In this document: positions 1 through 5,301 of the stretch, piece by piece
How the letters are laid out: the number at the start of each line of letters is the position of its first letter
Numbering within the stretch: position 1 is the stretch's first letter
From: CAZNQW01 sp964575225
GTDB taxonomy: Bacteria > Chloroflexota > Anaerolineae > JAAYZQ01
DNA length: 5,476 nucleotides
Assembly: GCA_964575225.1 (NCBI GenBank)
Contig: CAZNQW010000257.1
Location: 1 to 5,476 of the forward strand
Direction: 5' to 3'
Notes under the pieces: model-generated
Seen by the model: only the letters and a program-made list of their open reading frames with translations
What the model was told of the DNA's origin: nothing
Database searches by the model: none
Program-made: the position numbers and the translations under genes

Positions 1-48
1 CCACCACCCTATCCTACACTCTTTCCCTACACGACGCTCTTCCGATCT
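1..48 (+). other. Illumina adapter contamination at contig end
   Basis: Bases 16-48 are an exact copy of the 33-base Illumina TruSeq read-1 (P5-side) adapter ending in CTTCCGATCT, and the match to the longer P5 oligo continues back to base 14. Bases 1-15 resemble the preceding part of P5 with errors (about 9 of 15 positions agree by eye). This is library-construction sequence, not genome. The reading frame of the next gene stays open through it, so an automatic gene caller could wrongly extend a protein into it. On the minus strand it encodes the well-known contaminant peptide GRASCRERV. Confidence 0.97.
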
Positions 49-210
49 GTGAATCTGGAAAGCAATATTCTGCACATTTATGGCAAAGAGGTGCGCGTGG
101 TCCAGGAGGTGCAGGGGCTGCTGGAGGCCATAGAGCAATCTGCTGCCGGCAAGAACGATGCTGTCGTTGGGACATCCAGCGATCCGGGAAGTGTGGCGAA
201 ATTTGGATAG
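49..210 (+). CDS. C-terminal end of an unidentified protein (5' truncated)
   Basis: An open frame runs from the first genuine base to a TAG stop at 208-210 and encodes the last 53 residues of a protein whose beginning lies off the contig. The GTG at 49 is only the first codon after the adapter and should not be taken as the start. The visible part has a hydrophobic, strand-like stretch (SNILHIYGKEVRVV), then a probable helix (QEVQGLLEAIEQSA), then a Gly/Ser-rich tail. I do not recognise the family. The stop lies 42 bases before the first GMC oxidoreductase, on the same strand and with no evident terminator between, so the two are probably co-transcribed. A small partner subunit, as in gluconate or FAD-glucose dehydrogenases, is a possibility that the surviving fragment cannot test. 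The coding assignment itself rests on frame openness and context. Confidence 0.5.
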   Translation: MNLESNILHIYGKEVRVVQEVQGLLEAIEQSAAGKNDAVVGTSSDPGSVAKFG

Positions 211-252
211 GTTGTTTCATCCATAACCTAGATCAACAAAGGAGGAGAACAC

Positions 253-1605
253 ATGGCAAGCGGAAACGGTCGCGTCGAGAGAATGGAAGGCTATGATGTG
301 GTCATTGCGGGGGCCGGGACCACAGCCTGCGTGCTGGCCAAGGAACTGGCCCTTAAGGGCAAGAAGGTAGTTGTCCTGGACATTGGAGATGATTCCAGGC
401 GATTTCTGGGTTCTACCCTTTCAACGCTCAGCACGAAACACAAACTGGGGACTACATTCTCGCCAAGCAGAACCAAAGAAGGCGATACTCTCATGCTGCC
501 AATCGGACTGGGCGGAGGCTCCAAGACCTACGCCGGTCTCTCCACAAGTCCAGATTACGATTGGTGGCGGAGCTGGGGCGTAGACCTGGAGCCATACCGG
601 GAATGGGCTGAGAAGGAATCCTGGGTATCGTCTGTTCCTCCCGAATTCATGAGTGAGGGGGAATTGTACTTTGCGGAAGCGGCTGACAAAGCTGGGTTTC
701 CGATGTCAGTATCCAGAAAGCACATCAAATTCGACCGCTGCAAGCCCAAGGGTTGTCAGAGTTGCTCTTTTGGCTGTCCAAATAAGGCTAGATGGGATGC
801 AACCTATGCTGGCTGGGACGCGATGAAACTCGGCGCCAAGTTCGTTTGGAAGGTGAGAGTTGAAGAACCCATCCTCGAAAATGGCAAGGCGGTCGGCTTC
901 AGGGGCAAGAAGGAGGATGGGTCAGTCGTTGAGGCACGCGGGAACGTGGCGGTAGGTTGTGCTGGCGGCTATGGCAATGTGGCCATTGCCAGAAAAGCTG
1001 GATTGAAGGATGCTGGAACGACCTTTGCGGGAGATGCAAGCATCATTACCTGGGGGCTACTTCCCAAAGGACAGAAAGGCAATTTGGTTGACCATCCGAT
1101 GGTGCACACGATGCACTATGAACCGACCCGGACGCATTTTGGCTCCTGTATGATGACTCGCTTGGGTTTTTTAGGGGCTAATGTTATGAAGTATGGCATT
1201 GGCATGGCCAAGTATGGTCTGTTCGACTACGACCGGATTTTGTTCGCGTATGCCAAGACCAAAGACGACGGTGAAGGCTATGTCTACGACGATGGCTCCA
1301 TGAGCAAAACCTATACAGAAAGAGATCGCCACCAACTCGAATTTGCGAAAGAGACGAACCGCAAAATCCTGCTCGCGGGAAAGTGTGATCCCAACAAGAT
1401 CTTTGACTATATCATCATGCTGGCTCATCCAAGTGCGACGGTTCCGATTGGAACGTGTGTTGATACGCATTTGGAGGCAAAAGGCGTCCCGAACCTGTAC
1501 TTTTGTGATTCCAGCGTGTTCCCCGAGTCGATCGGTTCACCGACGGTATTGACTCTGGTGCACCTGGCCAAGTACGAGGCGGAGTACCTAGCAACCGTGG
1601 TCTGA
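253..1605 (+). CDS. GMC-family FAD-dependent oxidoreductase with four-Cys cluster (copy 1)
   Basis: Predicted cytoplasmic flavoprotein of 450 residues, with no signal peptide or membrane segment. Residues 14-45 form the N-terminal FAD-binding Rossmann unit (G20-A-G22-T-T-A25, with acidic D43 ending strand 2). Residues 85-105 match the GMC signature region (GLGGGSKTYAG, then DYDWW). A C-terminal GMC_oxred_C-like block follows, with H392 in HPSATVPIG and the VPNLYFCDSSVFPESIG segment. Residues C163, C168, C171 and C175 (C-x4-C-x2-C-x3-C-P) could ligate an Fe-S cluster, as described for FAD-glucose dehydrogenase catalytic subunits. The protein is shorter than typical GMC enzymes (about 530-600 residues). 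The second catalytic His/Asn of the family appears replaced by S429. The start is fixed by a perfect AAAGGAGG at 238-245, seven bases before the ATG. The family call is secure. The substrate is unknown, and an oxidation of an alcohol, sugar or steroid-like compound is only inferred from the family. Confidence 0.9.
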   Translation: MASGNGRVERMEGYDVVIAGAGTTACVLAKELALKGKKVVVLDIGDDSRRFLGSTLSTLSTKHKLGTTFSPSRTKEGDTLMLPIGLGGGSKTYAGLSTSPDYDWWRSWGVDLEPYREWAEKESWVSSVPPEFMSEGELYFAEAADKAGFPMSVSRKHIKFDRCKPKGCQSCSFGCPNKARWDATYAGWDAMKLGAKFVWKVRVEEPILENGKAVGFRGKKEDGSVVEARGNVAVGCAGGYGNVAIARKAGLKDAGTTFAGDASIITWGLLPKGQKGNLVDHPMVHTMHYEPTRTHFGSCMMTRLGFLGANVMKYGIGMAKYGLFDYDRILFAYAKTKDDGEGYVYDDGSMSKTYTERDRHQLEFAKETNRKILLAGKCDPNKIFDYIIMLAHPSATVPIGTCVDTHLEAKGVPNLYFCDSSVFPESIGSPTVLTLVHLAKYEAEYLATVV

Positions 1606-1806
1606 AGTCGAGCCAAGCCAGGGTGTGTGCGGTAGCCAAGGTACCGCACGCACCCTAGCCCCCATCACCTTTGGCGCGGCTTTACCGGGCGGTTCGGATT
1701 CGCCGGGGCATGCCCACGCCGGATACGTTCCTCCTGCCGAATCAACTCTACCGCATCCCACAGGGTAGTCATGCCCACGATGCCCAGGGCGGCCGAGGTC
1801 AGGTTC
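1565..1806 (+). repeat. Perfect 242-bp direct repeat, left copy
   Basis: This is identical, base for base by eye, to 3182-3423. It covers the last 12 codons and stop of GMC copy 1, the hairpin at 1620-1656 and the 3' 46 codons of a DUF4491 gene read on the minus strand. Identity begins abruptly: upstream of 1565 the two genes differ at many positions. It ends abruptly at 1806, where the left copy runs into sequence related to the region upstream of the GMC gene. Confidence 0.95.
1620..1656 (+). terminator. Strong hairpin after GMC copy 1 (putative terminator)
   Basis: Arms 1620-1634 and 1642-1656 pair over 15 positions with a single T/G wobble position, around a 7-base loop (GCCAAGG). The hairpin begins 14 bases after the GMC stop codon. 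No T-run follows on either strand, so it is not a textbook intrinsic terminator. Its position in the intact right copy, between two convergent genes, suggests a bidirectional terminator or a 3'-end stabilising hairpin. Here it lies between two same-strand GMC genes and would tend to separate their expression. Confidence 0.6.
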
Positions 1807-1838
1807 TCCGTGGACAGAATGGGCAAGGGTTGGTTCAT
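1665..1838 (-). pseudogene. Truncated DUF4491 gene remnant (3' part only)
   Basis: Bases 1665-1805, read on the minus strand, encode exactly residues 57-102 of the intact DUF4491 protein at 3282-3590: the third membrane segment, the W-D-A-V-E-L stretch, QEER and the ANPNR tail. The first two membrane segments are missing because the duplication junction falls at 1806/1807. Upstream of the junction the frame happens to stay open to an ATG at 1838, giving a chimeric 57-codon ORF whose first 11 residues come from unrelated spacer sequence. I see no well-spaced ribosome site for that ATG, so a dead by-product of the tandem duplication is the simplest reading, though expression of a one-segment membrane peptide is not excluded. 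Confidence 0.75.
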
Positions 1839-1869
1839 CCACCACTAGACCATAAGGGGAGGAGATGCC

Positions 1870-3222
1870 GTGGCAAACGAAGGGGTTCAGAGATTGGAAG
1901 GTTATGATGTCGTCATCGCCGGAGCTGGAACGGCATCCCCGGTGCTGGCGAAAGAACTAGCTCGAATGGGCAAGAAAGTCATCTGTCTCGAAAAAGGCGA
2001 TGACTCAAGGCGGTGGCTAAACGGTACGGTGCTGTCGATGATCGCTGGCAAGCACTCCGAAATGCACCTGCCCAAATCCATGATGGTACCCACCATCGAA
2101 GGGGATGAAGTTCTCATTCCATTTGGACTAGGCGGCGGATCCAAGACCTATGCAGGGCTGGCGACCACACCTGACTACGATTGGTGGCGCAGCTACGGCG
2201 TTGACCTTGAGCCTTACCGGCAATGGGCAGAAGAAGAATCCTGGGTATCTGACGTGCCAGAGGAGTTCGTCAGCGATGGTGAAAAGCTGTACATGGAAGC
2301 TGCCGCAAAAGTTGGCTTTCCGATGGGTATCACTCAGAAGCATCTCCGATTTGAGCGCTGCCTACCCAAGGGTTGTGCCAGATGCTCTTACGGGTGTCCC
2401 AACAAAGCCAAATGGGATGCGACCTACTCTGCGTACGATGCCATGAAATACGGCGCCAAATTCCTCTGGCACGTAAAGGTGGAAGCGCCGATCATAGAAA
2501 ATGGCAAGGCAGTCGGTCTCCGCGGTAAGAGAAAAGACGGTTCTGTTATTGAGGTCCGTGGTAAAACCGTGGTGGTCAGCTGCGGCGGTTACGGCAGCGT
2601 GCCCATCGCCCGCAGCGCCGGCTTGGAGGAGGCCGGCACGACCTTTGCCGGCGATGCCAGCGTACTTACTTGGGGGATCTTGCCCAAGGGCATGAAAGGC
2701 AACCAGCACGATCATCCCATGGTGGCGCAAATGCACTACCTACCCACACAGACGCATTATGGCTCGTGTTTCCAAACAAAAATGGGTTGGTTCGGGATGA
2801 CCTTTTTCGTCAAGCCCTCGCGCGGGATCAAGCACTTTTTCGATTGGGACCGCGTCATGATCACCTTCGCCAAGACCAAAGACGACGGGCAGGGTCATGT
2901 CGGAGATGACGGCTCTTTGAGCAAGACCTATACCGAAGCGGACAATTATCGCCTGGATTTTGCCAGAGATGTCGGCAAAAAGATCCTGGTAGCGGCGGGG
3001 TGCGCACCTGACGCAATTTACCATCACAAAATTCTGCTGGCTCATCCCAGTGCCACTGTTCCGTTGGGCAAACTGCTGGATTCGAATTTTGAGGTCAAAG
3101 GCATCCCCAACCTGTTTTTCTGCGACACCAGTGCTTTTCCCGAGTCCATTGGGGCGCCAACTGTGCTGACACTGGTGCACATGGCCAAGTACGAGGCGGA
3201 GTACCTAGCAACCGTGGTCTGA
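1870..3222 (+). CDS. GMC-family FAD-dependent oxidoreductase with four-Cys cluster (copy 2)
   Basis: This 450-residue paralogue of the preceding GMC enzyme is roughly two thirds identical by eye. It keeps the FAD fold at 12-43 (G18-A-G20-T-A-S23, acidic E41), GLGGGSKTYAG at 86-96, the four cysteines C164, C169, C172 and C176, and H392 in HPSATVPLG. The position of the second catalytic His/Asn is A429. Divergence is greatest just after the FAD fold (about residues 48-80) and around 295-320, which in GMC enzymes often contribute to substrate specificity. The two copies may therefore act on different substrates; this is inference. Translation starts at GTG 1870, five bases after AGGAG (1860-1864), and aligns with the ATG-GCA start of copy 1. 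An ATG at 1865 is out of frame. The last 12 codons are identical to copy 1 at DNA level. No clear promoter is visible in the gap after copy 1, so expression relies on read-through past the hairpin or on an unseen promoter. Confidence 0.9.
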   Translation: MANEGVQRLEGYDVVIAGAGTASPVLAKELARMGKKVICLEKGDDSRRWLNGTVLSMIAGKHSEMHLPKSMMVPTIEGDEVLIPFGLGGGSKTYAGLATTPDYDWWRSYGVDLEPYRQWAEEESWVSDVPEEFVSDGEKLYMEAAAKVGFPMGITQKHLRFERCLPKGCARCSYGCPNKAKWDATYSAYDAMKYGAKFLWHVKVEAPIIENGKAVGLRGKRKDGSVIEVRGKTVVVSCGGYGSVPIARSAGLEEAGTTFAGDASVLTWGILPKGMKGNQHDHPMVAQMHYLPTQTHYGSCFQTKMGWFGMTFFVKPSRGIKHFFDWDRVMITFAKTKDDGQGHVGDDGSLSKTYTEADNYRLDFARDVGKKILVAAGCAPDAIYHHKILLAHPSATVPLGKLLDSNFEVKGIPNLFFCDTSAFPESIGAPTVLTLVHMAKYEAEYLATVV

Positions 3223-3423
3223 AGTCGAGCCAAGCCAGGGTGTGTGCGGTAGCCAAGGTACCGCACGCACCCTAGCCCCCATCACCTTTGGCGCGGCTTT
3301 ACCGGGCGGTTCGGATTCGCCGGGGCATGCCCACGCCGGATACGTTCCTCCTGCCGAATCAACTCTACCGCATCCCACAGGGTAGTCATGCCCACGATGC
3401 CCAGGGCGGCCGAGGTCAGGTTC
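3182..3423 (+). repeat. Perfect 242-bp direct repeat, right copy
   Basis: This is the counterpart of 1565-1806 at an offset of 1617 bases with no mismatch seen. Here the sequence is in its apparent original context: GMC copy 2 ends inside it and the intact minus-strand DUF4491 gene continues to the right beyond 3423. Confidence 0.95.
3237..3273. terminator. Hairpin between convergent genes (putative bidirectional terminator)
   Basis: This is the second copy of the 15-pair hairpin with a 7-base loop (arms 3237-3251 and 3259-3273). It lies in the 59-base gap between the GMC copy 2 stop (3222) and the minus-strand DUF4491 stop (3282). The position between two converging stop codons is what a shared terminator would occupy. 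It lacks a T-run on either strand, so termination efficiency is uncertain. Confidence 0.65.
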
Positions 3424-3590
3424 GCTTTGGTGACCAGCGACAAGACCAGGAGCCCCAGGCCCAGAACCAGAAAGACGGGCGCCGGCTTGGTACCGTACTG
3501 ATAGTTGAGTTTCCGCACGGCCACGTGCCCGAGGCCAATCGTGCCAAAGGTGAGCACCGCCAGCACCAGGCCGGCCCATTGCAGCGTCAT
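3282..3590 (-). CDS. DUF4491 family small membrane protein (downstream paralogue)
   Basis: Predicted inner-membrane protein of 102 residues with three hydrophobic segments (about 5-25, 37-54 and 58-78) and a basic cytoplasmic-type tail. The hallmarks of DUF4491 are visible: TF-x-x-IGLG near the N-terminus, Y-x-x-G before segment 2, and W72, E76-L77, Q80-E81 and A-N-P near the C-terminus. The family has no established function. The ATG overlaps the TGA of the upstream paralogue as ATGA (3587-3590), and a purine-rich GGTGGGG stands four bases before it, so translational coupling is likely. Its 3' half was also copied next to GMC copy 1. It has drifted from the family more than its neighbour, for example QEER where the neighbour has QEKR. 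Confidence 0.8.
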   Translation of the reverse strand: MTLQWAGLVLAVLTFGTIGLGHVAVRKLNYQYGTKPAPVFLVLGLGLLVLSLVTKANLTSAALGIVGMTTLWDAVELIRQEERIRRGHAPANPNRPVKPRQR

Positions 3591-3922
3591 GAATCCCCAC
3601 CTTCCGTATCGTCTCCGGGTCGCCTTCCCGATGAGGCAGCCTGCTTGCGCGGATTGGCTGAGAACAGGCCCCGGGCGACCCGTTTCTCCTGTTCAGGCAG
3701 TTCGGTCGCGCCCCAGATGACCGTGCCACCGACTACGCCCAGGATAGCCGAAGGCACGAACCCTGGAATAAAGAGGGAAATCAGGACAAGAACGAGCCCC
3801 AGCGCCGCGACGGCCCAGGCCACGCGGGCGCCGATGTAGTACTCCACCTTGATGACCCACACAAAGCCCAGTCCAATGGCCAGGAAGGTGAACGCGCCAA
3901 AGAGGATTCCTGTTGTGTTCAT
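3587..3922 (-). CDS. DUF4491 family small membrane protein (upstream paralogue)
   Basis: This 111-residue protein (counted from ATG 3922) has three hydrophobic segments and the family pattern MNTTGI, TF-x-x-IGLG, a V-E-Y-Y-x-G motif after segment 1, and a C-terminal ELPEQEKRVARG-x-F-x-x-NP block. It carries an extra polar tail of about 20 residues rich in Gly, Asp and Arg. An ATG two codons upstream (3928) is also in frame. The 3922 start is preferred because AAGAG lies seven bases before it but only one base before 3928, and because it gives the M-N-x-x-G-I start usual in this family. It forms a two-gene operon with the downstream paralogue and is probably transcribed from the promoter at 3980-4007. 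Its function is unknown; a tandem pair may assemble as a hetero-oligomer, which is speculation. Confidence 0.85.
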   Translation of the reverse strand: MNTTGILFGAFTFLAIGLGFVWVIKVEYYIGARVAWAVAALGLVLVLISLFIPGFVPSAILGVVGGTVIWGATELPEQEKRVARGLFSANPRKQAASSGRRPGDDTEGGDS

Positions 3923-3979
3923 AGACATGCTCTTTTGCTACATCGTCACTCCGGAATTTGCTACGGTCCCACTGCAACG

Positions 3980-4007
3980 ATTGTACCACAGTGCCCGGCA
4001 GAATCAA
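3980..4007 (-). promoter_or_regulatory. Sigma70-type promoter for the DUF4491 pair
   Basis: Read on the minus strand: TTGATT (4007-4002), a 16-base spacer, then TACAAT (3985-3980) preceded by TGG, which makes an extended -10. The -10 matches consensus at five of six positions and the -35 at four of six. Transcription would begin near 3973, about 50 bases before the ATG at 3922. This is assigned by pattern only. Confidence 0.55.
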
Positions 4008-4135
4008 AGAAAAAAGCTTGTGCGGTTCACCGTCCAGCAACGTCTGGCTTCCCGCGATGTTTGAGACGGATCGCGTCACGGGCTTGACCTAATAGCTTCC
4101 TGGGATGGTGGTCTTCCATGGACTGGCTCTTCCCT

Positions 4136-4164
4136 TTGACAAAAGAAGATTCCAGGTGCATAAT
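4136..4164 (+). promoter_or_regulatory. Sigma70-type promoter for the methyltransferase gene
   Basis: A perfect -35 TTGACA (4136-4141), a 17-base spacer and a five-of-six -10 CATAAT (4159-4164) predict a start of transcription near 4171. This is the strongest promoter in the window by pattern. It would give a leader of about 125 bases before the GTG at 4299. Confidence 0.7.
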
Positions 4165-4287
4165 ACGGTCATCGTCGGACCTGCGCAGCAACCGGATTGC
4201 CTGTCACGATCTCGGTCTAGGGATTGGGGTGGTTAGGCCGAAATAGCCCAGCCTGTTCAGCAATTAGCTGGCGCATTTGGTCAGTCT

Positions 4288-4293
4288 GGAGGG
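4288..4293 (+). promoter_or_regulatory. Ribosome binding site that fixes the methyltransferase start
   Basis: GGAGGG lies five bases before GTG 4299. The longer in-frame alternative, TTG at 4224, has no comparable site at a proper distance, and the 25 residues it would add look unlike the family. Confidence 0.7.
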
Positions 4294-4298
4294 ACACT

Positions 4299-5165
4299 GT
4301 GGAGCGTAGCGAAACTGCTCAGTTTGCAGCCGCCCATAGGGCATACCACTTGATGCACGATCGCCCGGCTATCCTTGAGGATACTGCCGCAATCTGGCTG
4401 CTCGGCCCGCCCTTGAGTACTGTCTTGCGCGTAGCTCCACTCCGCTGGCTCTTCTGGCGGCCCCTTGTCGCCAAGGTCCGGCCAATCAGCACCTTCATTG
4501 TTGTCCGAAGTCGCTATGTGGAAGATATGCTTGAGCAGTTCGTAGGCGATGGCTGTCGCCAGTACGTGATCCTGGGTGCCGGGCTCGACAGTTGGGCCCT
4601 CCGCCGCGACGAGGCAGGGGTCACCGTGTTCGAGCTCGATCATCCCGCAACGCAGCGATGGAAGCAAGCCCGCATCCGATCCCATCTGGGTGCACTGCCG
4701 TCACATCTTGTTCTCATTCCGGTCGATTTTGAGCGCGAGTCTCTTACCGAGGTGCTACCCAATCATGGATTCGACCCCCGATCCAACGCATTTGCTTCTT
4801 GGCTCGGCACGATCTGCTATCTCACGCGCGGAGCGGTTGAGGAGACGTTTGCATCGCTGGCCAGGGTGTGTGCGCCGGGCAGTCGCATTGCCTTCGATTA
4901 CTTCCAACCCAAATCAACGATGTCACCTGAAGACTTGGCGCTATTTAACGTCCTCGATGAAGGAGGTACGCGTGGGGGCGAACCGATGCATACTCTTGTG
5001 GACGAGGAGGATATGGCGGAGATCCTACTCTCTGCTGGCTTCCGCGTTGTCGAGGATCTGTCGGCCCCCAAGATCAGACGCCGCTATCTGGATCAACGGT
5101 CGGATGGGCTTGACATTCCCGGCTTTGTGCGCCTGTGCTGCGCCGAGAGGCAAGGCACCGGTTAA
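4299..5165 (+). CDS. SAM-dependent methyltransferase, LCM/TIGR00027-type
   Basis: Predicted soluble class I methyltransferase of 288 residues from GTG 4299. The motifs run in family order: a disordered-to-helical N-terminus, R70 in VVRSRY before the fold, SAM motif I at 90-102 (VILGAGLDSWALR), acidic E112 in FELDHPATQ after strand 2, D143 in IPVDF, and WLGTICYLT at 168-176, where the family has its W-x-G-x-x-x-Y-L block. This pattern is that of the leucine carboxyl methyltransferase superfamily (PF04072), bacterial TIGR00027 branch. In bacteria these mostly methylate unidentified small molecules or natural-product carboxyl or hydroxyl groups, so the substrate is unknown. An in-frame TTG at 4224 could extend it by 25 residues, but the ribosome site argues against that. 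It has its own promoter (4136-4164), is divergent from the DUF4491 pair and is convergent with the gene at the right edge. Confidence 0.87.
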   Translation: MERSETAQFAAAHRAYHLMHDRPAILEDTAAIWLLGPPLSTVLRVAPLRWLFWRPLVAKVRPISTFIVVRSRYVEDMLEQFVGDGCRQYVILGAGLDSWALRRDEAGVTVFELDHPATQRWKQARIRSHLGALPSHLVLIPVDFERESLTEVLPNHGFDPRSNAFASWLGTICYLTRGAVEETFASLARVCAPGSRIAFDYFQPKSTMSPEDLALFNVLDEGGTRGGEPMHTLVDEEDMAEILLSAGFRVVEDLSAPKIRRRYLDQRSDGLDIPGFVRLCCAERQGTG

Positions 5166-5301
5166 CAAGTCGCTGCGAACGACCTGGAATGTGCGGCTAT
5201 CGAGGTTCTGGTAGGGGCTGAGGGGCCCGCCTGACAAGAGCGCGGCGGCAGACTCAGGTACCACCAGACAGATGTCGCGTGAGCATAATGGCTGCGCGTT
5301 T

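Larger units (their letters stand above)
190..3423 (+). repeat. Diverged tandem duplication, unit about 1617 bp
   Basis: Bases about 190-1806 and about 1807-3423 are two successive copies of one unit: the end of the upstream ORF, its 42-base spacer, the GMC gene, and the 3' half of a minus-strand DUF4491 gene. The start codons (253 and 1870), the stop codons (1605 and 3222) and the 3' flanks are all displaced by exactly 1617 bases, although small compensating indels exist inside the genes. The spacers ahead of the two genes are still recognisably related (a shared GGTTG-x-TTCATCCA and a GGAGGAG ribosome site). The left boundary is approximate because the first 20-30 bases of the unit have diverged. 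The junction lies at 1806/1807. Confidence 0.8.
3923..4298. other. Divergent intergenic region
   Basis: This 376-base gap separates the minus-strand DUF4491 pair from the plus-strand methyltransferase. It holds one good promoter for each direction (3980-4007 and 4136-4164) and the methyltransferase ribosome site. I see no tRNA, no riboswitch-like fold, no long inverted repeat and no coding frame with recognisable protein features. The leader of the methyltransferase transcript, about 125 bases, has no motif I can name. Confidence 0.6.

Noticed and set aside
14..220. Minus-strand ORF of 68 codons at the left end
   Set aside because: Its start-distal part is translated Illumina adapter (ending GRASCRERV), and it is antisense to the tail of the real plus-strand frame.
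1807..1869. Possible promoter for GMC copy 2 (TTGGTT followed by CATAAG)
   Set aside because: The spacing is about 15 bases and both boxes match poorly. It is not distinguishable from chance.
1565..3423. Insertion sequence or transposon as the cause of the direct repeats
   Set aside because: There is no transposase gene, terminal inverted repeat or short target-site duplication. The repeats are homologous gene ends in matching positions, so a tandem duplication explains them.
3205..3729. Minus-strand ORF of 174 codons overlapping the DUF4491 genes
   Set aside because: It is a GC-rich shadow frame rich in Arg, Gly and Pro. The same region encodes recognisable DUF4491 proteins in other frames.
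3288..3839. Plus-strand ORF of 183 codons, whose first part recurs at 1671-1907
   Set aside because: It is antisense to the DUF4491 genes. The recurrence is explained by the 242-bp repeat, and the composition (Arg, Pro, Gln-rich) is that of a shadow frame.
4224..4298. N-terminal extension of the methyltransferase from TTG 4224
   Set aside because: The GTG at 4299 has GGAGGG five bases upstream. The extension lacks a good ribosome site and is atypical for the family.
5166..5301. Possible terminator between the convergent methyltransferase and YyaL-type genes
   Set aside because: Only short imperfect pairings (GGGC with GCCC around 5216-5230) are visible, with no T-run on either strand.
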